This document shows positions 1-9,248 of a stretch of 64,000 bases of DNA, piece after piece (position 1 is the first letter of the stretch; each line of letters begins with the position of its first letter). The notes under the pieces were generated by a model, which saw only the letters and a program-made list of their open reading frames with translations, did not search any database and had not been told where the DNA came from. The translations under genes were made by a program, and so were the position numbers. The stretch is from positions 245,459,187 through 245,523,186 of the forward strand of contig CM062289.1 in NCBI GenBank assembly GCA_031216915.1, in the 5' to 3' direction. This DNA comes from Pictodentalium vernedei. Its lineage: Eukaryota > Mollusca > Scaphopoda > Dentaliida > Dentaliidae.

Positions 1-1150
1 GCCTAAACAAGGTATGACATTGAAACAGTTAATTTCATTCCAGTGGTCGAGAGATTATACAGATATCCTGTATTCTTGCACGGATATCAACAATCATCTC
101 ATGAATTGGCATAAGCAGTATCTCTCGGTTTCCATGAATGAGATAATTGTTCTACACATTAACACTAGATTCTCTTTTCATTATGTGCATTTCAGTAAAA
201 TTATAGGCCTATCCAATAATGTCATCGATGAATCATTCATAACTCAAATCATCTGATCATTGTCTAATTATTCCCCTACTGTGTGGGTTATTGTGAAAGA
301 TTTAGTTCTCTAGTACTTGCTGCATTCATTCACGAATGGGTCCAAATTGTTTTAGAATGAGAGTTTAATAAGGTAAACACCAGGTGCATAGCCAGGATTC
401 TATAATAGGGTGTGCCCTAGCCAGTTCTGAGAGGGGGGGGGGGGGGTGTCAGACATGATATTTGGAAGGCAGTTGTGAGGGGGGATTCTCAACTGTGACC
501 CTCCAGTTGAGTTATCCTCCCATTTGCCTTTAACAGAAGTGGGAGTAACAGCCAGATAGCCGGTTCCTAGTTAGGTCCAGACAGGCCTCCCACCTCAAGA
601 AAATTTGTCAAAATCAGTGTACTAAGAGCAAGTCTGAGGCATTTATAGAGCATGTAGCCCCATCCCCCATCCCTCTCCCCTTCTGGCCACAGCTATGAGA
701 CTGCTGGGAAGCACTACAGAACAATATTTTTGGTGGCAGTTTGACAATTGTATTTAATTTTCATTGGCAACAGTCTGGATAATCTGACATGACATATTGA
801 ATTTAAATTTTGTATTGCCATGAACCATTTCTCTCCACCTCCCACTAGGGAGATATTGATGATTGTTACAACTTTAACATTTTCTCGATAATTTACCAAT
901 GGAGAAGGTAATAAAATAATTTATTTTTGTACATAGAAAAAGTCTTATTGTTTGTCATGTGTACGTTTGTATATTGACAGTATTAAAATGTTGTATTATC
1001 ATATTATTAAGTTTTTTTATGCCTGGGGCAGCAAATCTTGTGTATGATGTATTCTGTTATCCTAAATTGTGTTATCTTCAGAACCAGGTGGTATCCCCTA
1101 AAATAAAAATCACAACACAGTTCCTGTTACATTCCCATAAAATATAACAA
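1..1150. other. unassigned AT-rich sequence, no gene seen
   Basis: No recognisable coding region, RNA gene or known repeat was found here. A run of 14 G lies at 433-446. Short open frames occur but have no recognisable motif or coding character. Confidence 0.5.
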
Positions 1151-1151
1151 G

Positions 1152-1376
1152 ATGCCTGCATCGCAAAGTGCCGCTAAAGCTCCAGCTGCAAAACATTTTC
1201 CAAGTCGAAAGAGTGAAAAGGGGACACAACTCTGGAAAAAATATGTGGAAGAAACTAATGCTACACATGTATCGTTCCCCCGTGATGCTCTGTCACAACG
1301 CCAAATATCATTCAAAATGGAAGAGCAGTGGCTGAGATACAAGGAAAAATGTTGGTACAGACAGATGAACAGTTGA
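1152..1376 (+). CDS. hypothetical short reading frame, 74 codons
   Basis: An open frame starting ATG-CCT-GCA. It encodes a lysine- and alanine-rich N-terminus (MPASQSAAKAPAAKHFPSRK) followed by a charged, tryptophan-containing segment. I do not recognise a family. The opposite strand is also open over most of this interval, which lowers the case for a real gene. Nothing nearby looks like a conserved exon partner, a promoter or a polyadenylation context that would decide the matter. It could be a host exon fragment or chance. No function is proposed. Confidence 0.15.
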   Translation: MPASQSAAKAPAAKHFPSRKSEKGTQLWKKYVEETNATHVSFPRDALSQRQISFKMEEQWLRYKEKCWYRQMNS

Positions 1377-1504
1377 CAGACAGATGAACAGAGCTTTTCA
1401 AGTCGTGGGCATAACAAGACAAAGACTTGTGAACAAACTCTGATGACAAAAAATAATTCAGCACCCAACCAGTTAATGTCACTTCAGGCATTTCAGGCTA
1501 CATC

Positions 1505-1660
1505 ATGACCTCAGCATTAGTATACAGTGAAGTTTAGACAATCAATTTTTCCTGTACTGTCAAGTTTAAGGAATTCCACCCCAGGCATTAGTCATTGGGT
1601 GCTGTTTCACCACCATAACAGAACTTGTTTATCACAGTAATCAAGCATTAAAACTGTGCC
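1505..1660 (+). repeat. dispersed repeat R, diverged copy
   Basis: Shares the blocks 'CCCAGGCATT', 'CAGAACTTGTTTATCACAGTAA' (with changes) and surrounding sequence with copies at 32440-32590, 57800-57975 and 58160-58312. It has no coding capacity. The family is short (about 150 bp), and two copies lie next to SINE 3'-tail fragments. Confidence 0.55.
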
Positions 1661-1726
1661 ATTTCTTTCAGGGAAAGTGAGGTAACAAAATGACTGGCAC
1701 AGTGAATACCCCCTCCCCTTGGATGA

Positions 1727-2032
1727 GCAGGATGAGGGGAATTCTGTGAGCATAAAACGAACATATCAGAGGGATGAAACTGCATCGTCACCGATAGGTA
1801 GTGTGCCAATCTCTTTAAAAGACGTAAAAAAAATAAATGCTAAACACAGGTGATTTTTTTATATGGTATCCCACTCTGAGTATAAAAGACAGTCTCTTGA
1901 CAAAAAGCATTTCTATTTAAAGCCCAATTGAGGTTGGCAACAAAAGATAGGGTGGGTTGAAACCCAAACCTGGGTGGGAAGTCATATCTCTGACATGTTT
2001 GTTTTATGCTCACAGAATTCCCCTCATCCAAG
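1727..2032. repeat. inverted repeat, about 40-bp arms
   Basis: Arms at about 1730-1772 and 1985-2028 are inverted copies sharing 'GGGGAATTCTGTGAGCATAA' and the next bases with about two mismatches. The loop of about 210 bp has no recognised content. The pair could be the ends of a small foldback element. Confidence 0.55.
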
Positions 2033-2187
2033 AGACTTGGATGAGGAGGGAATTCTATTTCACATGAAACTCAAGTCATTTGGGATAAAACTGCATACAT
2101 GTAGTTTAAAGATTGTGCCAACCGAAACAGAACGTTACAGATTCAAAACTGCATTAGCAAAAGTTTTGTCTGAAGAAATGTGTGGGA

Positions 2188-2517
2188 TATCTGATCTATT
2201 TATTTATTTATTCATTAGGGTTTAACCATACTTTAACAGCCAAGGTCATATTGTGTCGGTAACAGTTCTACGGTGGGGGAAGCCGGAGTACCCGGAGAGA
2301 ACCACCAAGCAATGACGAGCAGCTGCCAGCTCCCCAACATCGTAACTCCGCACTGCAGCACAGGCAGGGTTAGATTGGTTGAAGACATGCGCACCATCGA
2401 CGTGCTGTACGCCTTAGTACAGGCATCATCATGCCCCCATGTGGACAATCAGGGTTAAGTGCCTTGCCAAAGGACACAATGTGGGAGTCCGAATTGATCG
2501 TTCAGACTATCTGATCT
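2188..2517 (-). mobile_element. tRNA-type SINE copy with 10-bp target duplication
   Basis: The SINE body is 2198-2507, flanked by the direct repeat TATCTGATCT at 2188-2197 and 2508-2517. On the minus strand it ends in a TTTAAACC tail followed by AATAAATAAAT. The central block includes 'GCCTTGCCAAAGGACACAA' (plus strand), a core also seen in the copies at 58554 and 62602. The 5' tRNA-like head is degraded compared with those copies. The target duplication shows it was retroposed by target-primed reverse transcription. Confidence 0.85.
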
Positions 2518-2556
2518 GTAATAGAATTTATAAAATGTTTCAGCTGAATATTTATT

Positions 2557-2760
2557 ATACCACCCACTTGAAAAGTGGGAGGTATATAGTGTTCACTTCG
2601 TCCGTCCGTCCGTCCGTGCGTCCGTCCATCCGTCCGTCCGTCCGTAACGCTTTAGGGAGGTACACATCTGCTATCCGCAACTCCTAAACCAGTGAACGGA
2701 TTTCATTGAAACTCTCAGACATTCTTTTACATACATTGAAGATGTGCACCTCCTATTTTT
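2557..2760 (+). repeat. hairpin-headed repeat, family P start
   Basis: A near-perfect hairpin at 2557-2585 (CCACCCACTT/AAGTGGGAGG) is followed by a CCGT-rich simple tract at 2600-2645 and then by P-type repeat text ('GAAACTCTCAGACATTCTTT'). The same hairpin plus tract recurs at about 4310-4385. See the shared-architecture finding. Confidence 0.7.
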
Positions 2761-2826
2761 AGTCGAGTTGTGACGAAGTCAAACTCGACTTATAGTTTGG
2801 TGAATGGCGGGCGGGCGGGCGTAAAC

Positions 2827-3700
2827 AATTGGTTTCCGGATGATAACTTGATAGTGGTTCAACTCACATTCATTAAACTTCATACGTAGGTTGGTCTTGG
2901 TGGGAGGAAGAACCCTATTGATTTTGGACATGCTACGTTGAAGGTCAAGGTCACAGTGACCTTGAATGTAGTAAATCTTAAACAATTGGTTTCCGGATGA
3001 TAACTTGATAATGGTTCAACTCACATTCATGAAACTTCATAGGTAGATTGGCCTTGGTGAGGGGGAAGAACCCTATTGATTTTGGACTCGCTACGTCAAA
3101 GGTCAAGGTCAACGTGACCTTGAACATAGTAAATCGCAACAATTCCTTTCCGGATGATAACTTGATAGTAGTTCAACCTACATTCATGAAACTTCATAGG
3201 TGGGTTGGCCTTGGTGCGAGGAAGAACTCTATTGATCTTGGGCTCACCAGATCAAAGGTCAAGGTCACTGTGACCTTTAACATAGTATATCGCAACAATT
3301 GGTTTCCGGATGATAACTTGATAGTGGTTCAACCTAGAGTCATGAAACTTCATAGGTGGGTTGGCCTTGGTGCGCGGAAGAACCCTATTAATCTTGGACT
3401 CACCAGGTCAAAGGTCAAGGTCACAGTGACCTTGAACATAGTATATCGCAACAATTGGTTTCCGGATGATAACTTGATAGTGGTTCAACCTAGAGTCATG
3501 AAACTTTACAGGCGTGTTGGCCTTGGTGCGAGGAAAAACCCTATTGATGTTGGACTCACCAGGTCAAAGGTCAAGGTCACAGTGACCTTGAACATAGTAT
3601 ATCGCAACAATTGGTTTCCGGATGAGAACTTGATAGTGGTTCAACCTAGAGTCATGAAACTTCATAGGTGTGTTGGCCTTGGTGCGAGGAACTGTTGTCA
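2827..3700 (+). repeat. tandem array of 156-157 bp units
   Basis: The anchor 'GGTTTCCGGATGATAAC' recurs at about 2831, 2988, 3145 (CC variant), 3301, 3457 and 3613, giving spacings of 157, 157, 156, 156 and 156 bp. Because 156 is divisible by three, a repetitive 224-codon frame stays open from 3048 to 3722. I regard that frame as a by-product of the period, not a gene. Each complete unit carries an AGGTCA-nnn-TGACCT palindrome. Confidence 0.9.
2948..3588. promoter_or_regulatory. five nuclear-receptor palindromes (ERE-type) in register
   Basis: Perfect AGGTCA-nnn-TGACCT inverted repeats lie at 2948-2962, 3106-3120, 3262-3276, 3418-3432 and 3574-3588. This is the consensus estrogen response element. 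In each, TCA precedes the first half-site, so the left half also reads TCAAGGTCA, the extended monomer site used by ERR/SF-1-type receptors. Spacing is 156-158 bp. Binding is inferred from motif identity only. Confidence 0.6.
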
Positions 3701-3712
3701 CAACTCGACATT

Positions 3713-4525
3713 GGATCGGTGATCCTGAGCGGCATTTTCTTTTCAGATATTTTCATTTTTACATTTTCCCTTATTGAAAAATGAACTTTGTCAGATTCAA
3801 TTGACATTCTGTACAGATCTGCTATCCACAACTCCTCTTAAACCATTGAACAGATTTCATCGAAACTTTCAGACATTCTTTTACATACATTACAGATGTG
3901 CACCTCCTATTTTCTTTTCAAATATTTTCATATTTACAGTTCCACATATTCAAAAATGTTCTTTGTCAATTCAGGTTTTAGTAGGGAGGGGTATAGATCT
4001 GCTATCCGCTACTCCTCTTAAACCATTGAACAAACTCCTTTGAAACTCGCAGACGTTCTTTTACATACATTGAAGATGTGCACCTCCTATTTTGTTTTCA
4101 GATATTTTCTTTTTTTACGGTTTCTCATATTGAAAAATGAACTTTGTCAAATTCAATTGACATTCTGTACAGATATGCTATCTGCAACTCCTCTTAAACC
4201 ACTGAACAGACTTCATTGAAACTTTCAGACATTCTTTTACATATATTGAAGATGTGCACCTCCTGTTTTGTTTTCAGATATTTTATTTTTTAGGGTTTCT
4301 CATATTTATACCACCCACTTGAAAAGTGGGAGGGATATAGTGTTCACTTGGTCCGTCTGTACGTCCATCCATCTGCCCGTCCATTACGCTTTAGGAGGGG
4401 GTGCACATCTGCTATCTGCAATTCCTCCTAAACCAGTGAACGGATTTCATTGAAACTCTCAGACATTCTTTTACATACATTGAAGATGTGCACCTCCTAT
4501 TTTCTTTTCAGATATTTTCATTTTT
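3713..4525 (+). repeat. P-family tandem repeats, about 176-180 bp period
   Basis: Successive copies of 'AGACATTCTTTTACATACAT' lie at about 3871, 4051 (one mismatch) and 4227, and each is followed by 'GATGTGCACCTCCT'. A second hairpin head with CCGT-type tract interrupts at about 4310-4385. No coding region. Confidence 0.8.
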
Positions 4526-6354
4526 AGCTCAACTTTGGCGAAGCCAAATTTGAGCTTATGCCATGGCCAGTCGTCCGTCTGTCCGTCAACAATTCAATAC
4601 GGCTCGGGCTAGAGGCCGTATTTATGAACTGATCTTTACGAAAATTCTTGGGTACCTTTGTTATGACCGTGGGACGAGAACAAGTGTTTTTGGGTCTGAT
4701 CCGAAATTCAAGTTGGCCGCTGGCGGCCATTTTGTACAGACTTAGGTGCAATCAGATTTTTGCGCAGAACTTTCATATGAAAGCGCTGATTTGAATAATT
4801 TTTTGTATAAATGTTTAGTACCATGGGATACATCACATACAGTTCGGGTTTTTTTCTCGTACGTAAATTATTCCAATTAGACTAACTGATGTATTTAGTG
4901 TTACTTTCAGCACTGTAAGTGCAATTGCCAATACGGCTCGGGCTAGAGGCCGTATTTATAAACCGATCTTTACGAAACTTCTTGGGTACCTTTGGTATCA
5001 CCGTGGGACGAGAACGAGTGTTTTTGGGTGTGGTCCAAAATTCAAGATGGCCGATGGCAACCATTTTGTACAAAATTAGGTCTAATTGGATTTTTGCACA
5101 GAACTTCCATATGAAAGCGCTGATTTGAAAAATTTTGTGTGTGAATGTTTAGTACCATGGGATACATCACATATAATACAGGTTTTTTTCTCATGCAGAA
5201 ATTATGCAAAGTAGATGAACTTTGATTTTTTCAGTGCTACTTACACACAGTAATACGGCTCGGGCTAGAGGCTGTATTTATCAACCGATCATCACGAAAC
5301 TTCTTGGGTACCTCTGTTATCACCTTGGGACGAGAACTAGTGTTTCTGAGTGCAGTCCAAAATTCAAGATGGCTGCCAGTGGTCATTTTGTACCAAAATT
5401 AGTGCAATCAGTCTTTTGTAACGAAGTTAGGTCTAATCAGTTTTTTGTACACAACTTTTATACGGCTCAGACTAGAGGCCGTATTTATGAACCGATCTTT
5501 ACGAAACTTCTTGGGTACCTTTGTTATCACCGTGGGATGAGAACGAGTGTTTTTGGGTGTGGTCCAAAATTCAAGATGGCCAACAGCAGCCATTTTGTAC
5601 CAAAATTAGTGCAATCAGTCTTTTGTACAGAACTTCTGTATGAAAGTTCTGATTTGAATAAATTTTTGTATGAATGTTTAGTAAAATGGAATACATCACA
5701 TACAGTACGGGTTTTTTTCTCATGCAGAAATTATGCAAATTAGATGAATTTTTATTTATTTAGTGCTACTTATACACTGTAAGTGTACATGTCAATACGG
5801 CTCGGGCTAGAGGCTGTATTTATCAAACGATCTTCACAAAACTTCTTGGGTACCTTTGTTATCACCTTGGGACGAGAACGAGTGTTTCTGAGTGCGGTCC
5901 AAAATTCAAGATGGCTGCCAGTGGCCATTTTGTACCGAAATTAAGTCCAATCAGTTTTTTGTCACAACTTCTATACAGCTCGTATTTATGAACTGATCTT
6001 CACGAAACTTCTTGGGTACCTTTGTTTTCACCTTAGGACAGGAATGAGTTGTTTTGGGGTGCCTTTGTTATCACTGTGCTATGAGAACAAATATTTTTGG
6101 GTTCAGTCAGACCCACTCTGGGACTCAAAGATTTCTTTTCTAGTTTAGCATCTGACTGTCACCCACCTTTACAATACTTTACCTGTACATTTGTTACAGG
6201 CTACGGTCAGTATTTATGTAAAGATTGTTACAATACTTTATATGTACCTTTGTTATCAGGTCATTACCTAGATGTTTGTCATTGCTGTGTCACATACTAT
6301 ACATGTACATGTCTGGACAAGTTGAGCTACAGTGTCATTGACACTTTCATTACA
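4526..6354 (+). mobile_element. E element, copy 1 (about 1.8 kb) inserted in P repeats
   Basis: The head is a hairpin at 4526-4556 (AGCTCAACTTTGGCG...AATTTGAGCT) followed by CGTCCGTCTGTCCGTC. The body is a tandem array of units carrying 'GGCTCGGGCTAGAGGC', 'ACGAAACTTCTTGGGTACC' and 'AATTCAAGATGGC', mostly about 340 bp with shorter partial units. The end at about 6315-6354 reads TTGAGCTACAGTGTCATTGA followed by CACTTTCATT. P-repeat text stops at 'GATATTTTCATTTTT' and resumes at 'ACAGTTTCCCATATTG', so the element interrupts a P unit. Homologous inverted copies lie at 60786-62265 and from 63236. Confidence 0.75.
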
Positions 6355-7570
6355 GTTTCCCATATTGAAAAATGAACTTTGTCAAATTCAACTGACATTC
6401 TGTACAGATCTGCTACCTGCAACTCCTCTTAAACCATTGAACAGATTTCATTGAAACTTACAGACATTCTTTTAAATACATTGCAGATTTGCACCTCCTA
6501 TTTTCTTTTTAAATATTTTCACATTTACAGTTCCTCATACTCAAAAATGGTCTTTGTCAATTCAGGTTTTAGTAGGGAGGGGTATAGATCTGCTATCCGA
6601 TACTCCTCTTAAACCATTGAATAAACTCCATTGGAACTTCCAGACCTTCTTTTTCATACATTGAAGATGTGCACCTCCTATTTTTCTTTCAGATGTTTTT
6701 ATATTTCGATGTCTGTCTGTCCGTCCGTCCATCCCTTATGCTTTAGGGATGTACACATCTGCTATCCGCAACTCCTCTTAAACCAGTGAATGGATTCCAT
6801 TGAAACTCTGACATTCTTTTACATACATTGAAAATGTGCACCTCCTTTTTTGTTTTCTGATATTTTCATATTTCCAGTTCCACATATTCAAAAATGGTCT
6901 TTCTCAATTCAAGTTTTATTAGGGAGGGGTATAGATCTGCTACTCCTCTTAAACCATTGAACAAACTCCATTGGAACTCTCAGACATTCTTTTACATACA
7001 CTCAAGATGTGCATCTCCTATTTTTCTTTCAGATATTTTCATATTCTGACATACGTCTGCCCATCCGTCCATTATGCTATAGGGGTGTTACGTTTTGGGT
7101 GGGGGGGGGGGGGGACACATCTGCTATCTGCAACTCCTCTTAAACCAGTCAATGGATTTCATTGAAACTCTCAGACCTTCTTTTACATACATTGAAGATG
7201 TCCACCTCCTATTTTGTTTTCAGATAGTTTCTTTTTTACAGTTTCCCATATTGAAAAATGAACTTTGTCAAATTCTAATGACATTCTGTGCAGATCTGCT
7301 ATCCGCAACTCCTCTTAAACCATTGAACAGATTTCATAGAAACTTTCAGACATTCTTTAACATATATTGAAAATGTGCACCTCCTGTTTTGTTTTCAGAT
7401 ATTTTCATTTTTAGGGTTTCCCATATTTAAAAATGGGCTTTGTCAATTCAAGCTTGTGTGGGGTTGTTGTTGACATTTGCTATCCACAATCTCTTTTAAA
7501 CTAGTGAATGGATTTCAATGAAACCTTCAAACATTGGTGTCAGTGTTTGTGCTCTCTACATTAAACACAC
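6355..7570 (+). repeat. P-family tandem repeats continued
   Basis: Continuation of the 176-180 bp P array interrupted by E1, with units anchored by 'AGACATTCTTT' at about 6462, 6642 (variant), 6808 and 6982. A CCGT-type tract occurs near 6713-6733. A G14 run lies at 7101-7114. No coding region. Confidence 0.75.
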
Positions 7571-7642
7571 TTTTACTGTTGTAAAATGTTTCTTGGTGGG
7601 AATGGGTGGTATCATTTAGTGAGCAGTGCTCACAGTTTTTCT

Positions 7643-7705
7643 AGTTTATTCATTTATTTATTGGTGTTTAAGGTCACATATTTCTGCACAATGGCTAATC
7701 ATGAC
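7643..7705 (-). repeat. SINE 3'-tail fragment
   Basis: The plus strand reads TTTATTTATTGGTGTTTAAG, then GGTCACATATTTCTGCACAA, then TGGCTAATCATGACC. This matches the tail end of the SINE at 62602-62949 without the central domain or tRNA head, so it is a 5'-truncated copy or a fragment from a LINE sharing that tail. Similar pieces lie at 32396-32434 and 58098-58155. Confidence 0.65.
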
Positions 7706-7911
7706 CACTTTCAGCTGAAGACCAGTTTGCAATTTGTAAGATATTGCTTAGAGAGACACCCTGCATTGTGGGCTGCTGAAGTGGATGAAACCCTTAGAGA
7801 ATGTGCTTTAAAAATGGAAACAACAGTACTAGCATTATCCAGAATGTTGCAAATCCAGCAAGAAATCGTGCTGGAGCAAACTGAAGAATATGTTTTGAAT
7901 GAAATGAACAA
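7706..7911 (+). CDS. possible host exon fragment cut by DIRS element A1
   Basis: From 7706 the plus strand encodes about 68 residues that look protein-like rather than repetitive: RYCLERHPALWAAEVDETL, then an amphipathic segment rich in Leu, Glu and Gln (about residues 30-65). A TTTCAG that could be a splice acceptor sits just before it. The frame runs straight into the left terminal repeat of A1 at 7912, and the continuation beyond the far end of A1 (14878 onward) was not convincingly identified. I do not recognise the family. It may be an exon disrupted by A1, an exon remnant, or chance. Confidence 0.3.
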
Positions 7912-8112
7912 ATTTTTATACTGTACCAATGACCCAGACATAGCTGGTGCTAACTCTTAAAATATAGGGCCAAACACAAATTTTGCCCCCCAATCCCCAA
8001 AATTTGCATCTAAAACTAAAGAAAACATGTCCTGAAAGGCCCTCCACACTTCGCCCCTACTGCGCATGCGCAGTGTCAAGGACGTTCCGAAATTGGCGCC
8101 ATTTATCATTCT
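7912..8112 (+). repeat. A1 left inverted terminal repeat
   Basis: It starts ATTTTTATACTGTACCAATG and is the near-perfect reverse complement of 14651-14855. It carries the palindrome TGCGCATGCGCA at 8061-8072, identical to the NRF-1 consensus site. The first bases are shared with the outer ends of A2 and A3. Confidence 0.85.
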
Positions 8113-9248
8113 AAGTTTGGCCCTTCATCAGTTAACATCTGACTGATCTTTGTGCTTTTAAATCTCAGTTTAAATGATGCCAGACACATAAATATTAGTG
8201 AAATGGTGATTCTAAGGAGGATAGAAAAGGAGGAGAGGAAAAGAATGTGTGACAGAATATTATCAGGGCTGTAACTTAAAATTTGTTAATGAAATTATGT
8301 TAAGTTACCTATTTTCAAGGCAGCAGCCATTTTGTTGTCATTCTGATTATTTAGTTACACTGTTTTTTCAAGTGTTTTTCCTCTCTCCCTGTCCTTTAAG
8401 TTCCCCCTTGCTATTCTCCCATGCTTTTGGCATAATTTCTGTAATTATTATTACTAAAATTTCTTGGGAGTTCTAGCTGAATAACAGAATGAATTCTGTT
8501 CTTCCCCATGTTTACGTCTTCACCTACGGGTGGTTAGGCGTTGTGTTCTGCATCTACCATCTGATGTTCTGCAGTTTCTTCCCTGGAAGTCTCTGTTTTG
8601 CATCAGATGGTGTATTTTTGGTAACTGATTTCGGGCCTGGGTGCCTGGAGTCTTATTTTAGTGTTTTTACACTCATTGTTTACATTTACAACAGCCCTCT
8701 GTGTGAGGGGGGGATTTCTAAATAATAATATCTTTATGTTATTTTAATCATAACTAGATACATTATTATTGTTCGTAAGTGTTGAATAAATTGTTTAAAA
8801 TATTTTTAAAATTTTTGTCCACACTTAGGCTTGGGATCCATTGGGGCTCAACGTTACTTTTCAGAAACTTGGGCTGTTCTGAAAAAATATTTTTTCAAAA
8901 TATTTTGATTTCAATTATTTTTTCTATATTAATGGATCATATTATTATTATGTATTTTGATTGCCAGGGGTTAGTGCAAGTACCAGGACTTGTTTTCTTT
9001 TCACATTGAAAGGATATTGATCAATTGTTTTAAGAGGAAGTCTTCCTCTGACCTTATTATCATTCTATATGTGGTCAGTGTACTCGCATTAACTCCTGTT
9101 CTGTATCGTATGATTTCGATGACAATATGGGAAGCGTATGTCACGGTATGTTGTTGGGGATTTGGACACTCCGGTCCTTTCCCCGCAGGGTCACTCTACT
9201 TTATCAATTTCTATTTCAGACGATCAAGATTAGGGTGATGTATCTGTG
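8113..9248 (+). other. A1 leader region, non-coding
   Basis: This is the internal 5' region of the element, homologous to 43256-44243 in A2 and 56390-57507 in A3 on the other strand. It is AT-rich with several short open frames that are not conserved between copies, so I see no gene. Transcriptional control signals would be expected here, but none is identifiable beyond the NRF-1-type site in the terminal repeat. Confidence 0.6.

Larger units (their letters stand above)
2761..3712 (+). mobile_element. hairpin-headed tandem-repeat element, family D
   Basis: It opens with a 30-nt hairpin at 2761-2790 (AGTCGAGTTG...AAACTCGACT), then a GGCGGGCGGGCG tract, then a 156-bp tandem array, and closes with TTGTCACAACTCGAC near 3694-3708, which is complementary to the head. 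It has no transposase, so it is non-autonomous. Hairpin ends plus a tandem core resemble the architecture described for some non-coding Helitron-type elements, but no diagnostic Helitron end was established here. Confidence 0.7.

Noticed and set aside
2827-3700. CRISPR-like regular repeats
   Set aside because: Units are contiguous 156-bp tandem copies without short repeats and unique spacers, in a eukaryotic context. The same applies to the 165-bp, 351-bp and 340-bp arrays.
3048-3722. 224-codon open frame as a repeat protein gene
   Set aside because: It is a direct consequence of a 156-bp tandem period inside a non-coding hairpin-headed element. No start context, domain or independent support.
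8249-9238. hydrophobic plus-strand frames in the A1 leader as membrane proteins
   Set aside because: They are not conserved as frames in A2 and A3 and reflect T-rich composition.
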